NCBI RefSeq assembly: GCF_001683335.1
Contig: NZ_CP016201.1
Location: forward strand, 1,319,528 to 1,383,527
DNA: 64,000 bases
Source: Selenomonas sp. oral taxon 126
GTDB lineage: Bacteria > Bacillota > Negativicutes > Selenomonadales > Selenomonadaceae
Reading direction: 5' to 3'
Shown here piece after piece: positions 27,197-36,138 of this stretch. Position 1 is the stretch's first letter, and every line of letters starts with the position of its first letter. Made by a program: the position numbers and the translations under genes. Below the pieces are notes generated by a model, which saw only the letters and a list, made by a program, of their open reading frames with translations, searched no databases and was not told the DNA's origin.

Positions 27197-28144
27197 ATGC
27201 CGATCAAGATACCAAATAATCTGCCCGCGACGAACGTCCTTGAGGGGGAGAACGTCTTCGTCATGAATGCGGCGCGCGCGTACGGTCAGGACATCCGTCC
27301 GCTACGCATCCTCATTCTGAACCTCATGCCTATCAAGGACGTGACCGAGACGCAGCTCCTGCGTCTCCTCGGCAACACGCCCCTGCAGGTGGAGGTGGAC
27401 TTCATCTACACCGAGTCCTATATTCCGACGCATACCTCGCGCGACTACCTCACGGAGTTCTACGGTACATTCGCCGAGGTGCGGCACAAAAAATATGACG
27501 GCTTCATCATCACGGGCGCGCCCGTGGAGCAGCTGCCGTTCGAGCGCGTCGCGTACTGGGACGAGGTTGCCGAGATCATGCAGTGGAGCCGCAAACATGC
27601 CTACTCCACCTTTCATATCTGCTGGGGGGCACAGGCGGGGCTCTATTATCACTACGGCATCCCGAAGTACTGGACGGAGAAGAAGATTTTCGGTGTCTTC
27701 GAGCATCGCCTCTCTGTACAGCATGAGCCGCTTCTGCGTGGCTTTGACGACGTGTTCTATGTGCCGCACTCGCGGCATACGGAGACACAGCGCGCCGATA
27801 TTGAGCGTGTACCCGAGCTGACCATCCTCTCCGAGGGCGATGCAGGCGTCTACATCATTGCGAATCTGCGCCGCCGCCAGTTCTTCATCACGGGACACGC
27901 GGAGTACGACCCCATGACGCTCAAGGCAGAGTACGACCGCGATCTCGCGGCGGGACTCGACCCCGACATTCCGTGCAACTACTACCCCGAGGACGACCCG
28001 AACCGCGCGCCCGTTGTGCGCTGGCGCAGCGTCGCCCACCTCCTCTTTGCGAACTGGCTGAACTACTACGTCTACCAAGGCACGCCGTACGTGCTGGACA
28101 GCCTCGACAATGCGGACGACTGGGAGTACCACTCCGGACTTTGA
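27197..28144 (+). CDS. metAA: Homoserine O-acetyltransferase, MetA type
   Basis: 315 residues of the MetA family, catalytic Cys142 in [12 protein letters not shown] and conserved His in [10 protein letters not shown]. Residue 111, counted from the ATG, is Glu in [10 protein letters not shown]; in this family Glu111 marks acetyl-CoA use whereas Gly marks succinyl-CoA use. I therefore prefer O-acetyltransferase over the common succinyltransferase label. First committed step of methionine synthesis. Stands alone; no SAM riboswitch was found in the 53-bp gap upstream. Confidence 0.92.
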   Translation: MPIKIPNNLPATNVLEGENVFVMNAARAYGQDIRPLRILILNLMPIKDVTETQLLRLLGNTPLQVEVDFIYTESYIPTHTSRDYLTEFYGTFAEVRHKKYDGFIITGAPVEQLPFERVAYWDEVAEIMQWSRKHAYSTFHICWGAQAGLYYHYGIPKYWTEKKIFGVFEHRLSVQHEPLLRGFDDVFYVPHSRHTETQRADIERVPELTILSEGDAGVYIIANLRRRQFFITGHAEYDPMTLKAEYDRDLAAGLDPDIPCNYYPEDDPNRAPVVRWRSVAHLLFANWLNYYVYQGTPYVLDSLDNADDWEYHSGL

Positions 28145-28243
28145 GCCTGATCTTTGAGCTTCGTCCATGTTCAGTAAAAATTCATTTTTTTGGTCTAGCA
28201 TAGAGAGGAACTGATAACTTTTATTTGATGGGAGCGATGATAG

Positions 28244-28891
28244 GTGCAAAAAAAATGGGGGGCGGCGCTCCTTCTCTGCGGCGTCCTGCTGATGGGCGCG
28301 CGCCCGACCTCTGCCGCTGAGGAGATCCCGAAGCATATCTATGAATGGGTACAGTCCACGGCGCGCCAGGGCTATTATTTCAACAAGGAACAGATCCACT
28401 ATGCGACGGATGCGCACGGCTACATCGACCTCACGAAGATCGTCGTGCCGACGCTCCGGATCTACGACGACATCCAGATACAGGACGTTGTGTCCAAGCG
28501 GCGCTGGCGCATGCTGCCGCTCGACGGCTACAGTGATCTCGCGGGTGCGGCGGAGTACCTGATGATCGACCTCAGTGCGGGCGTTGTACACGTCACCGTG
28601 CATGAGGATCTGGACAGCATGTGGGGCACGCTCTCACGCCAGGAGAACGCGAAGGAGATCGCACTCGCCGACCTCTCTGACAAGGACGTGGAGAAGAAAT
28701 TCTTCGATGCGATCATCAGCTACGCAACTGCGCATCAGGAGGAAATGATCAAACGATCGCGCGGTATACTTAGCGACGCAGACCGTGCAGCGTTGGAGGC
28801 AAAGAAGGAAAAGCTCGCAGAACCTGCCGACAATGCCCCTGAAAAGCCCGCGAAGAAGGATAAGAAGGAAAAAAAGAAGAAGAATAAATAG
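28244..28891 (+). CDS. Secreted protein of unknown function with Lys-rich tail
   Basis: 215 residues from GTG 28244. Signal peptide WGAALLLCGVLLMGARPTSA, then a domain of about 140 residues (HIYEWVQSTARQGYYFNKEQ near its start) and a charged C-terminal tail that ends in about 20 mostly Lys/Glu residues. Likely periplasmic. No recognised family. The 99-bp gap upstream has a T-rich stretch but no clear promoter. Confidence 0.72.
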   Translation: MQKKWGAALLLCGVLLMGARPTSAAEEIPKHIYEWVQSTARQGYYFNKEQIHYATDAHGYIDLTKIVVPTLRIYDDIQIQDVVSKRRWRMLPLDGYSDLAGAAEYLMIDLSAGVVHVTVHEDLDSMWGTLSRQENAKEIALADLSDKDVEKKFFDAIISYATAHQEEMIKRSRGILSDADRAALEAKKEKLAEPADNAPEKPAKKDKKEKKKKNK

Positions 28892-28897
28892 TAAAAG

Positions 28898-28936
28898 GAA
28901 CTGCTGCCGCAAAGCGCGCGTCGGCAGTTCTTTTTT
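28898..28936 (+). terminator. Intrinsic terminator
   Basis: GAACTGC(T)GCCG and CGGCAGTTC form the stem, followed by six T, right at the edge of a MITE-like element. Confidence 0.8.
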
Positions 28937-28940
28937 CTGG

Positions 28941-29101
28941 GGAAGCACTGATAAATTCAGCACCGCCATCTTGGCGCATCTTTTTCGCCCTCTCTGCGTC
29001 GACAAATCCTCCACATAGCTTTTGCTATGCGTCCGGTTTGTCTTCTTGACAGGACAAAAAATCTGCACCAATCTGACGGTCTTCATTTTATCAGCGATTC
29101 C
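28941..29101 (+). mobile_element. MITE-like element, copy 1 (161 bp)
   Basis: Bounded by GGAAGCACTGATAAA and the inverted TTTATCAGCGATTCC (13 of 15 matching). A near-identical 159-bp copy is at 43104-43262. Inner hairpin CATAGC/GCTATG. No open frame; needs a transposase in trans. Confidence 0.75.
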
Positions 29102-29167
29102 CTAGCTTTTTCCCGAAAAACAAGGTATAATGGTACTAGGAACTACCAGCAAAGGAAGGGACACCGC

Positions 29168-30073
29168 ATGACAGATAAGGAATGGATGCAGCTTGAACTG
29201 AACCGCATGGTAAAGGCTGAGGGGGGCAAGGTCAGCGTCGAGCGCATGACCGAGATCGTATCGGAGCTCAATGAGCGACTGCGTGAGAATCCGAATCTGC
29301 CGCGTGAGGTGAATACGCTCACAGCGGACGAACTGATCGCACGCGCACGCAAGAAGAAGGGGGAGGAGCGCTACCGCATCATCAAGCGCGTCCTGCGCAT
29401 GGAGCCGGACAACATCACGGCGGCATCTATGCAGATCGAGTATCTCGCGAAGAATGCCGATGACCGCGTCCACCACTACGAGGATCTGACGCGCAAGGCG
29501 ACCGCACGTCTTGAGGAGCAGGGGATGTTCTCCGAGGAGAACATCGGAAAGTTCTGGTCGATGCCCGCGACGAAGCCCTATATGTTCCTGCGGCTCTCCT
29601 ATCTCGAGGCACTCCTGAAGGCGCGCAAGCTGCGGCTTGCGGCAAAGGAGTGTGAGGAGATGCTCCGCCTCTCGGAGCACGACGCGCTCGGACGCCGCTA
29701 CCAGCTCATGTTCATCTATGCGGAGATCGAGGATGGGGATGCGGCGATCAAGCTGTATCAGCGCTACGAAGAGGGCGTGGCGATGATGTATCTGCCGCTT
29801 GCAATGCTCTTCTACCGTCTCGGCAAAATGAAGATGGCGCGCAACTTCCTCAAGGAACTCGTTGCCGTCAACAACGATACGAAGGCATTCTTCGAGCGTG
29901 CAGTGCGGGGGGATCTTCCCACGCGTGCACCCGGACGCTATGCCGGCTCTTTTGCTATCGGCACGATGGAGGAGTTCGGCGAGGCGGTGACGGACAACAG
30001 ATTCGCCTTCCTCGGCATGGATGCCTTCTTCGCATGGGGGCTCGGCGAGCTCAGCGGGGAGCAGGGTGCCTGA
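29168..30073 (+). CDS. TPR-like helical repeat protein
   Basis: 301 residues, all helical, with no signal peptide. The middle shows paired amphipathic helices of tetratricopeptide type (YMFLRLSYLEALLKARKLRL; LPLAMLFYRLGKMKMARNFL). The C terminus (AFLGMDAFFAWGLGELSG) is distinct. Probably a cytosolic scaffold; no partner can be named. A TATAAT at 29126-29131, just right of the MITE end, may serve as -10. The next gene overlaps its stop by 8 bp. Confidence 0.75.
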   Translation: MTDKEWMQLELNRMVKAEGGKVSVERMTEIVSELNERLRENPNLPREVNTLTADELIARARKKKGEERYRIIKRVLRMEPDNITAASMQIEYLAKNADDRVHHYEDLTRKATARLEEQGMFSEENIGKFWSMPATKPYMFLRLSYLEALLKARKLRLAAKECEEMLRLSEHDALGRRYQLMFIYAEIEDGDAAIKLYQRYEEGVAMMYLPLAMLFYRLGKMKMARNFLKELVAVNNDTKAFFERAVRGDLPTRAPGRYAGSFAIGTMEEFGEAVTDNRFAFLGMDAFFAWGLGELSGEQGA

Positions 30074-31373
30074 ATACGCTGTAGGACGTCTGTGCACGGG
30101 CATCGGAGCAGGGCTTCTCTTCCTCTTCATGGTTGTTCCTGCACATGCGGCACTGCCCGTTCAGGGAGCGGAAGCGACTGCCGCATACTGGGTGCGTGCG
30201 GATGGCAATGTGCCACTCCTCTCTGTGGAGGAGGCACAGGAGCATCGGCAGGCGAGCATTGATGCGGGGCTGCTGTACGATCTCGCCAATGCACCGCACC
30301 GACGCAACGGGCGCGACCTGCGCGCGGTAATCCGTCAGGCGGCGCAGGGGCTTGACCGGGGGCTGCCCGAACTCTATGCGGGGAGGGATCCCCTCACGCA
30401 GGAGACGTGGGATCGCGTTCTGGAGAATCGTGCCATCGGGGGGATTGGCGCACGTGTCACAGCGCATCCTGCCGTCACCATTCGCCGTGCAGATGTACGA
30501 CTCCTGCCGACCGACGAGGGGTGGTATGAGGAGCCGGACGATGAGGACTACGACGAGTTGCAGGGGACGGTACTCGATCCCGGGGAGGCAGTCCTCATCC
30601 TGCACGAGGCGCAGGATGGTCGATTCGCCTTTGTCGAGACACGCGACTATCACGGCTGGGTCGACGCACGTGCGCTCGCTGATACGGACTGGAAGACGTG
30701 GCGCGGCTTCGCTGCGCCGGAGGAGTTCTTCACCGTGACAGCGGCGTTCCTGCGCATGGACGACGAGGGCTTACACTATCAGCTTGGGGCGAAGATCCCG
30801 GGCAGACGGGCAGAGGACGGGTCATTTCGTCTCCTCCTGCCACGGCGGGATGCCGGGGGGCATCTCGCCGTGCGGGAGATGCAGGTGCCCGATGATGGGT
30901 GTCTCACAGAGGGACGGCTGCCGCTTACCCGGAACAATCTCGTGCGTCTCGCATTCACGCCGCTCTATACGGAGTACGGCTGGGGCGGGGCAAATGAGGG
31001 GATGGACTGCTCATCCTACGTACAGAACATCTATCGCGCGATGGGGCTCGATCTGCCGCGCGATGCGGATATGCAGGAGCGTGCCTGTTCGCTTCTGCCT
31101 CTTGCCGGAAAAACTGCGGCGGAGCGCTATGCGCTCCTTGCAGATGTGCCGCCGGGCGCACTCCTCTTTCGTCCCGGTCATGTCATGCTCTATCTCGGGC
31201 GGGATGCGGGGGGCAGACCGCTCGTGATTCATGACATCAGCAGCTACTACGAAGACGGCGAAAAGCAATATATCAGACAGGTCGTCGTCTCAACGCTCGA
31301 ATTTCAAAATGCACGCGGCACTGCTGCAATCGATACGCTTGATGCGATCGGTTTCATTGCTCCGGCGCCATAG
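30066..31373 (+). CDS. SH3-domain NlpC/P60 peptidoglycan hydrolase
   Basis: 435 residues from GTG 30066 (GGGGAG upstream, overlap with the previous gene). Order: signal segment (GIGAGLLFLFMVVPAHA), an N-terminal helical region, SH3-type beta domain (HPAVTIRRADVRLLPTDEGW), then NlpC/P60 catalytic domain with Cys in GMDCSSYVQNIYRAMGLDLP and His in RPGHVMLYLG, then a third polar site near VIHDIS. Predicted periplasmic gamma-D-glutamyl endopeptidase acting on stem peptides. Confidence 0.9.
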   Translation: MPEYAVGRLCTGIGAGLLFLFMVVPAHAALPVQGAEATAAYWVRADGNVPLLSVEEAQEHRQASIDAGLLYDLANAPHRRNGRDLRAVIRQAAQGLDRGLPELYAGRDPLTQETWDRVLENRAIGGIGARVTAHPAVTIRRADVRLLPTDEGWYEEPDDEDYDELQGTVLDPGEAVLILHEAQDGRFAFVETRDYHGWVDARALADTDWKTWRGFAAPEEFFTVTAAFLRMDDEGLHYQLGAKIPGRRAEDGSFRLLLPRRDAGGHLAVREMQVPDDGCLTEGRLPLTRNNLVRLAFTPLYTEYGWGGANEGMDCSSYVQNIYRAMGLDLPRDADMQERACSLLPLAGKTAAERYALLADVPPGALLFRPGHVMLYLGRDAGGRPLVIHDISSYYEDGEKQYIRQVVVSTLEFQNARGTAAIDTLDAIGFIAPAP

Positions 31374-31425
31374 GAATGGGGACATATGCCCTGCGGTCTG
31401 AGCAGGGCAGATATGGAGGGGACAA

Positions 31426-31953
31426 ATGGGACTCTTTGACGGATTCAAAGGCGGTGAAAAGACCGCCGTAATGGGAATCAAGGATGCGATCAAGGAAGAG
31501 CTGGATCGCAACGACTGGAACTATGAGATCAGTGATGAGAGTGAGGAAGACCGTCAGGAAACATATTTCTACATGAGGAACGAACTCGAGAACGACGAAG
31601 CGATCACGGTGGTCATCGTCGTGCGCGAGTTGTACGATCAAGTCGATGATGCCGACGGTTTCATCAAGATCAAACTCTACGACATCGCCTATCTGGAGGA
31701 GTCTGACCTGCGCGCCGAGCTCCTCGCGAAGATCAATGCGTGGAATAGTGAATTCCGCTACGTGAAATTCTGCCTTGACCGCGACGAGGACGTTGTCCTC
31801 GATATCGACCTGCCGCTTGACCTCCACAGGGGAAAATTCCAGCCGGACAGCGTCATGGCAATGATGGCGGTCGGCATGCATGTCGTAGAGAAGGTCTTTG
31901 ACGATCTGATGGAGCTGTGCACGCGCGGACACAAGCCTCGTCCGCAGGAATAA
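31426..31953 (+). CDS. YbjN-like domain protein, first tandem copy
   Basis: 175 residues beginning MGLFDGFKGG. The fold looks like the YbjN / type III secretion chaperone-like family: acidic alpha/beta with NAWNSEFRYVKFCLDRDEDV, VLDIDLPLDLH and a final helix. No signal peptide. The neighbouring gene (31977-32462) is a clear paralogue with the same MGLFDGF start. The function is unknown. Confidence 0.7.
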   Translation: MGLFDGFKGGEKTAVMGIKDAIKEELDRNDWNYEISDESEEDRQETYFYMRNELENDEAITVVIVVRELYDQVDDADGFIKIKLYDIAYLEESDLRAELLAKINAWNSEFRYVKFCLDRDEDVVLDIDLPLDLHRGKFQPDSVMAMMAVGMHVVEKVFDDLMELCTRGHKPRPQE

Positions 31954-31976
31954 CGCAAGTTGAACGGAGGAACTCT

Positions 31977-32462
31977 ATGGGACTGTTTGACGGCTTCAGC
32001 GGAAGCGACGAAGGGCTCAAGAACAGCGCATTTGAAGCGATTAAGGCGGAACTTGACAAGCAGGATATGAAATACGGCGAGGACGTGACGGAGGACGGCG
32101 AGGATCAGATCATCCGTATGCGTCAGCAGCTCGACAATGGCAGTGTTGTCAGCATCGCCATTGTCGTCACGGAGAAAGGCGATACGAACGATTTCATCAA
32201 GATCAAGTACTTCGGGCTTGTGCGTTTGGAAGAGGGCAGCGATCCCAAGGTGTTCCACGAGAAGCTCAACGAGTGGAACAGCCAGTATCGCTACGTGAAA
32301 TTCGTTGTTGACGATGAGCGCGATGTTGTCATTGACATCGATCTGCCGCTCGATCTGCACGTCGGCGTGTTTCAGGCGGATAGCTTCATGGCGATGGTTG
32401 GTGTCGGTCTGCAGGTGCTCGAGGAGATCTACCCCGAGCTGATGAAGCTGCGCTGGGCATAA
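31977..32462 (+). CDS. YbjN-like domain protein, second tandem copy
   Basis: 161 residues, MGLFDGFSGS start, then NEWNSQYRYVKFVVDDERDV and IDIDLPLDLHVGVFQADSFMAM, matching the upstream copy across its length. CGGAGG lies 7 nt before the ATG. The pair is probably co-transcribed and may form a heterodimer. Terminated by repeat R2 plus hairpin. Confidence 0.7.
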   Translation: MGLFDGFSGSDEGLKNSAFEAIKAELDKQDMKYGEDVTEDGEDQIIRMRQQLDNGSVVSIAIVVTEKGDTNDFIKIKYFGLVRLEEGSDPKVFHEKLNEWNSQYRYVKFVVDDERDVVIDIDLPLDLHVGVFQADSFMAMVGVGLQVLEEIYPELMKLRWA

Positions 32463-32464
32463 AA

Positions 32465-32528
32465 AGCCTCCCCCGTCGCTACGGGGGAGGGGGATCGCGA
32501 AGCGGTGGAAGGGGCGCCTTGAACGTCT
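32465..32528 (+). repeat. Dispersed repeat R2 (right half only)
   Basis: Starts at the second CCTCCCCCG/CGGGGGAGG hairpin and runs to GGTGGAAGGGGCGCCTTGA, matching R1's right half. The left half is missing. Confidence 0.8.
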
Positions 32529-32544
32529 AGGCAAGATCAACAAA

Positions 32545-32582
32545 GGGCTGCTGCACATTCATTTTGTGCAACAGCCCCTTTT
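32545..32582. terminator. Terminator hairpin beside R2, probably bidirectional
   Basis: GGGCTG(C)TGCACA / TGTGCA(A)CAGCCC with a short loop, then CTTTT on the plus strand and a matching A/T-rich edge on the other side. Serves the YbjN-like pair and possibly the convergent PilZ gene. Confidence 0.85.
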
Positions 32583-32588
32583 CATGTA

Positions 32589-33317
32589 TCAGCTCCGCTT
32601 CGTATGATCGATCTGCGGCACCTTCAGCCCCTTGCGGAGATAGCTCTGCTGGAGCTGATAGATGCTCTGGACGAGCCGCTCCCGCTCCCGGTTCGAGAGT
32701 GCATCGCCGAAGGCAATGCCAATGTGGTACGTCATGCCGAGGTTCGTCTCAATCGGGGTCGCCCTGCGGATTGTCCCCTGCGTCTCCAGCGTCCCGATGT
32801 GCGGCAGATCGGGTACCCGCACGGCGAGCGCTGCGTCCATAATCAGCGGCTCGTCGTGCACGAAGCACAGCCCGCCGCCGCTGATGTCGATGAGGGCGAC
32901 CTCGCGGTAGTCCTTCAGACTGCCGTGATCGCCCGGCAGTTTCACATCGATGGACATCGGAATCGGCACGCGGACGAAATCACGCAGTTGGATGCGCTCC
33001 GCGCTCGTGGGGAGATCGAGATACCAGACCGTATCGGGCAGCGGTGCGGCAGAGCGATAGGGAACGGCGAAATGATAGACGCAGCCCGCCCCCGTCAGAT
33101 GGCATTGAAAGACTTGACCGACCTCGGGCGTGTTGACATACTTCCCGATGGGGATATCCAGACGTACTGCAAGCGCCCCCGCCGGCCTGCCCGCCGCCTG
33201 CTCCTCCTCGCTGAGCTCGAGCGTACCGTAGTAGTCGATCTCAATATCCTTTTCGATAATGTGGATGGCGGAACCGTGCCGCAGAAGCGCGGTGAGTTTG
33301 TCCCCCTCAAGCGTCAT
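32589..33317 (-). CDS. PilZ-domain c-di-GMP receptor (YcgR-like)
   Basis: 242 residues: an N-terminal YcgR-type beta domain followed by a PilZ domain. The c-di-GMP signature is complete: RDFVRVPIP carries the RxxxR motif and VALIDISGGGLCFV the DxSxxG motif. YcgR proteins brake flagella on binding c-di-GMP, and Selenomonas is flagellate, but no motility gene is nearby. Transcribed alone from its own promoter at 33360-33388. Confidence 0.9.
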   Translation of the reverse strand: MTLEGDKLTALLRHGSAIHIIEKDIEIDYYGTLELSEEEQAAGRPAGALAVRLDIPIGKYVNTPEVGQVFQCHLTGAGCVYHFAVPYRSAAPLPDTVWYLDLPTSAERIQLRDFVRVPIPMSIDVKLPGDHGSLKDYREVALIDISGGGLCFVHDEPLIMDAALAVRVPDLPHIGTLETQGTIRRATPIETNLGMTYHIGIAFGDALSNRERERLVQSIYQLQQSYLRKGLKVPQIDHTKRS

Positions 33318-33359
33318 GACATCATACCTTTCTTTCTGTTTGCTGTTTTTCTAAAAATA

Positions 33360-33388
33360 AGGATAACAAAGTATGGTGATAAAGTCAA
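33360..33388 (-). promoter_or_regulatory. Promoter of the PilZ gene
   Basis: Minus strand TTGACT (complement of 33383-33388), 17-bp spacer, TATCCT (complement of 33360-33365). Confidence 0.75.
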
Positions 33389-33408
33389 TTTATCCGCGCT
33401 GCGCGGCT

Positions 33409-33437
33409 TTGACTTTGTTCCTCGTTCGGGCTATAAT
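33409..33437 (+). promoter_or_regulatory. Promoter of yaaR-holB-ricT-trmN6
   Basis: TTGACT (33409-33414), 17-bp spacer, TATAAT (33432-33437), 47 bp before the GTG start. Divergent from the PilZ promoter. Confidence 0.85.
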
Positions 33438-33483
33438 GAACAATGGGCAAATTGACTCATCTTGAATATAGGAAAAGGGATCG

Positions 33484-33948
33484 GTGGACGCGATGGCGAT
33501 GAAGATAGACAGCAGCATTGCACGGAGCACGTCGCTTGCGATGCCGCGCGCAGAGACGGAGGTGGGCGTGCGCGGCGCGGCGACGGACTTTAGTATGGAA
33601 CTGGCAGATCAGGAGTCCGCGATGTCGCGTGAGGCGATGGATCGCCTGCTCGAGCAGATCGACGAGCAGGGGGCGCGCCTCTCGAAGTCGCCGACCTTTG
33701 ACGAACTGCGCTCCTATCGCTCGCTCATTCAGAACTTCATCGGTGAGGCGGTCGGCACGATGTATGAGTTGCGCACACAGGCGGGCTGGGATCGCCTTGG
33801 TCGGCAGAAGGTCTATACCTCCGTCCGCAAGATCGACAAGAAGCTCGAGGAGATGACAGAGAAAATCCGCCTCGGACAGGCGGATCAGCTCGACATCATC
33901 GCGAGCCATGACGCCATCCGCGGACTCCTCGTCGACCTCTATATGTAA
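33484..33948 (+). CDS. YaaR family (DUF327) protein
   Basis: 154 residues from GTG 33484. Shows the YaaR pattern: FDELRSYRSLIQNFIGEAVG near residue 80 and KVYTSVRKIDKKLEEMTEKI near 110. In Bacillus subtilis yaaR lies just before holB, as here, with holB beginning on the last base of the stop. Biochemical role unknown; mostly helical cytosolic protein. Confidence 0.85.
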   Translation: MDAMAMKIDSSIARSTSLAMPRAETEVGVRGAATDFSMELADQESAMSREAMDRLLEQIDEQGARLSKSPTFDELRSYRSLIQNFIGEAVGTMYELRTQAGWDRLGRQKVYTSVRKIDKKLEEMTEKIRLGQADQLDIIASHDAIRGLLVDLYM

Positions 33949-35000
33949 TGGCGCGGGCGAAAAAATCTGTGTCCGCAGCGCCATCTGAGGCTGTGCGCGA
34001 GGACTTCCCCGAGGGCTGGGCGGACATCCGCGGACACGGGGAGATCATTCGTCGTCTGCGCGCGCTCGCGGTGACGCGGCGTCTGCCGCATGCGCTGTTG
34101 TTCTGCGGTACGGAGGGCGTCGGCAAGCGGCGCACGGCGCGCGTCCTCGCGCGGACACTGCTCTGTGCGGCTGGCGGGGATGCGCCCTGCGGGCAATGCG
34201 ACTCCTGCCGCACAATGGCGACGGGCGTGCATCCCGACTACTTTGAAGTCGCACCCGAGGCACGCGGCAAGAGTGCAGCGATGATCCGCACGGACGCCGT
34301 GCGCGACATCCTCATTGCTGCGTCAGGTGCACCCATCGCCGCCGAGCGGCGGATCATCCTCATCGACGGCGCGGACCGCATGAACGAGGCGGCGGCGAAC
34401 CGCCTCCTCAAGACTCTCGAGGAGCCGCCGGGCGCGGTACTCTTCATTCTCGTGACGAACGCCTATGACGCGATCCTCCCGACCATCCGCTCCCGCGCCG
34501 TGCGCATTGCGTTCGGCGCACTGCCGCGCACGGAGATCACGGCGGCACTCGCGGCACGCGGCAGCGAGCATGCGGCGGCGATTGCCTCACTTGCGGATGG
34601 CAGCCTCGGGCGCGCCTATGCGCTCACCGAGGAGGGGCTTGCCCTGCGCGACGACGCGCTCGACCTCCTCGCGCAGCTGCCCAACCTCGGCGTTGAGGAT
34701 ATATGGGCGCGCGCGGAGGCACTCGGCGCACGCCCGCACGCGGAGCGCACGGCGTGGATTTCCTATGTGCAGATGGCGCTACGCGACCTCCTCCTCCTGC
34801 GTGAGGACGGCGGGAGCGACGCGCTCTGCCACATCGACCGACGTGAGACGCTCACAGCACTCCTTGCATACATGGCGGACAGCGATATCTTTGCCCTCAT
34901 GGATGGAGCACGGGAATTTTCGCGCCGCTTTGCAGCGAACGTGAACCCTGCCTTGCAGGCGGAGGCGTTTTTACTGCGTGCGCGCAAACAATTCATTTGA
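33948..35000 (+). CDS. holB: DNA polymerase III delta-prime subunit
   Basis: 350 residues, clamp-loader AAA+ fold. P-loop region FCGTEGVGKRRTARVLART, zinc-binding Cys cluster (CAAGGDAPCGQCDSC), IILIDGADRMNEAAANRLLK (Walker B variant, DGAD) and the sensor stretch LPTIRSRAVRIAFG. Works in the clamp-loader complex. Overlaps yaaR by one base and is followed by ricT as in B. subtilis. Confidence 0.92.
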   Translation: MARAKKSVSAAPSEAVREDFPEGWADIRGHGEIIRRLRALAVTRRLPHALLFCGTEGVGKRRTARVLARTLLCAAGGDAPCGQCDSCRTMATGVHPDYFEVAPEARGKSAAMIRTDAVRDILIAASGAPIAAERRIILIDGADRMNEAAANRLLKTLEEPPGAVLFILVTNAYDAILPTIRSRAVRIAFGALPRTEITAALAARGSEHAAAIASLADGSLGRAYALTEEGLALRDDALDLLAQLPNLGVEDIWARAEALGARPHAERTAWISYVQMALRDLLLLREDGGSDALCHIDRRETLTALLAYMADSDIFALMDGAREFSRRFAANVNPALQAEAFLLRARKQFI

Positions 35001-35037
35001 ATTGTTTTATATATAGATATAGATTCCGGAGGAAGTT

Positions 35038-36138
35038 TTGCAAACGATTGTAGGTGTCCGCTTCAAGGCGGCGGGCAAGATATACTCATTCGGACAGGGA
35101 CAGCTCACGATTACCGAGGGCGATCATGTCATCGTCGAGACCACGCGCGGCATGGAGTGCGGCAAGGTCGTCATCGCGCCGCGCGAGGTGCCCGACGAAT
35201 CCGTCCCGACGAATCTGCGCGTCGTGCACCGCATCGCCGACGCTTCCGACCTCGCACGCATCGAGGAGAACCACGCGCGCGAGAAGGAAGCGCGCAGGGT
35301 CTGCGAGGAGAAGATACGCGAACTCGGGCTGAAGATGAAGCTCGTCGATGTCGAGCTGACCTTTGACCTCTCCAAGATGCTCTTCTACTTCACGGCAGAC
35401 GGGCGCGTCGACTTCCGCCAGCTCGTGCGCGAGCTCGCGGGTGTCTTCCGCACGCGTATCGAGCTGCGCCAGATCGGCGTGCGCGACGAGGCAAAGATGA
35501 TGGGCGGCATGGGCTGCTGCGGGCGTCCGCTCTGCTGTGCGACATTCCTCGGCGATTTCGTGCCTGTCTCCATCCGCATGGCAAAGGAGCAGAACCTCTC
35601 GCTCAACCCAACGAAGATCTCGGGCATCTGCGGGCGCCTCATGTGCTGCCTGAAATACGAGAGCGATGGCTATGGCTGCGGCGGTTGTATGCGCGCGAAA
35701 AAGGCGGAGTACACCCCTGCGGTAAGCGACCGCGTGATCGCCGAAGATGCCGAGGGGCGCATTGTCGCCGTCAACGAGCAGCGCCGCACGGCGACCATCC
35801 TCATGGACGATGGAAAGACCGTTGTCGCCGCGTGGGAGGACATCGCGCGTGTGGAGGGCGAGGACGGTGAGCCGCGCTCGCATATACCGCACGAGGGTCG
35901 ACTGCGCCCGCCGCGTGAGCGTATGCCGCGCGACCGTGCCCCGCGTGAAGGGCGTGAGCGGCGCGAGCGTCCCGCAGGAGCAAAGACGCGCGAGCGTGGG
36001 GAACGTGGCGAGCGGAGAGAGCAGGGCGAGCGCACGGAGCGCGCTGCAAAGAATGCGGGTGAGCGCCGCCGTTCGCAGGGCAGACGGCGGCAGAACCGCA
36101 CACCGCGCCCGCAGCAGGGCGAGGCATCCGATGAGTGA
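35038..36138 (+). CDS. ricT: RicT/YaaT (PSP1-domain) protein
   Basis: 366 residues from TTG 35038 (GGAGG upstream). The PSP1 core holds the cysteine clusters MGCCGRPLCCATF, GICGRLMCCLKYE and GYGCGGC that ligate Fe-S in the RicAFT complex, which guides RNase Y cleavage of polycistronic mRNA. The C-terminal 95 residues are an Arg/Glu/Gly-rich low-complexity tail (for example RERMPRDRAPREGRER), longer than in Bacillus and possibly RNA-binding. Confidence 0.92.
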   Translation: MQTIVGVRFKAAGKIYSFGQGQLTITEGDHVIVETTRGMECGKVVIAPREVPDESVPTNLRVVHRIADASDLARIEENHAREKEARRVCEEKIRELGLKMKLVDVELTFDLSKMLFYFTADGRVDFRQLVRELAGVFRTRIELRQIGVRDEAKMMGGMGCCGRPLCCATFLGDFVPVSIRMAKEQNLSLNPTKISGICGRLMCCLKYESDGYGCGGCMRAKKAEYTPAVSDRVIAEDAEGRIVAVNEQRRTATILMDDGKTVVAAWEDIARVEGEDGEPRSHIPHEGRLRPPRERMPRDRAPREGRERRERPAGAKTRERGERGERREQGERTERAAKNAGERRRSQGRRRQNRTPRPQQGEASDE

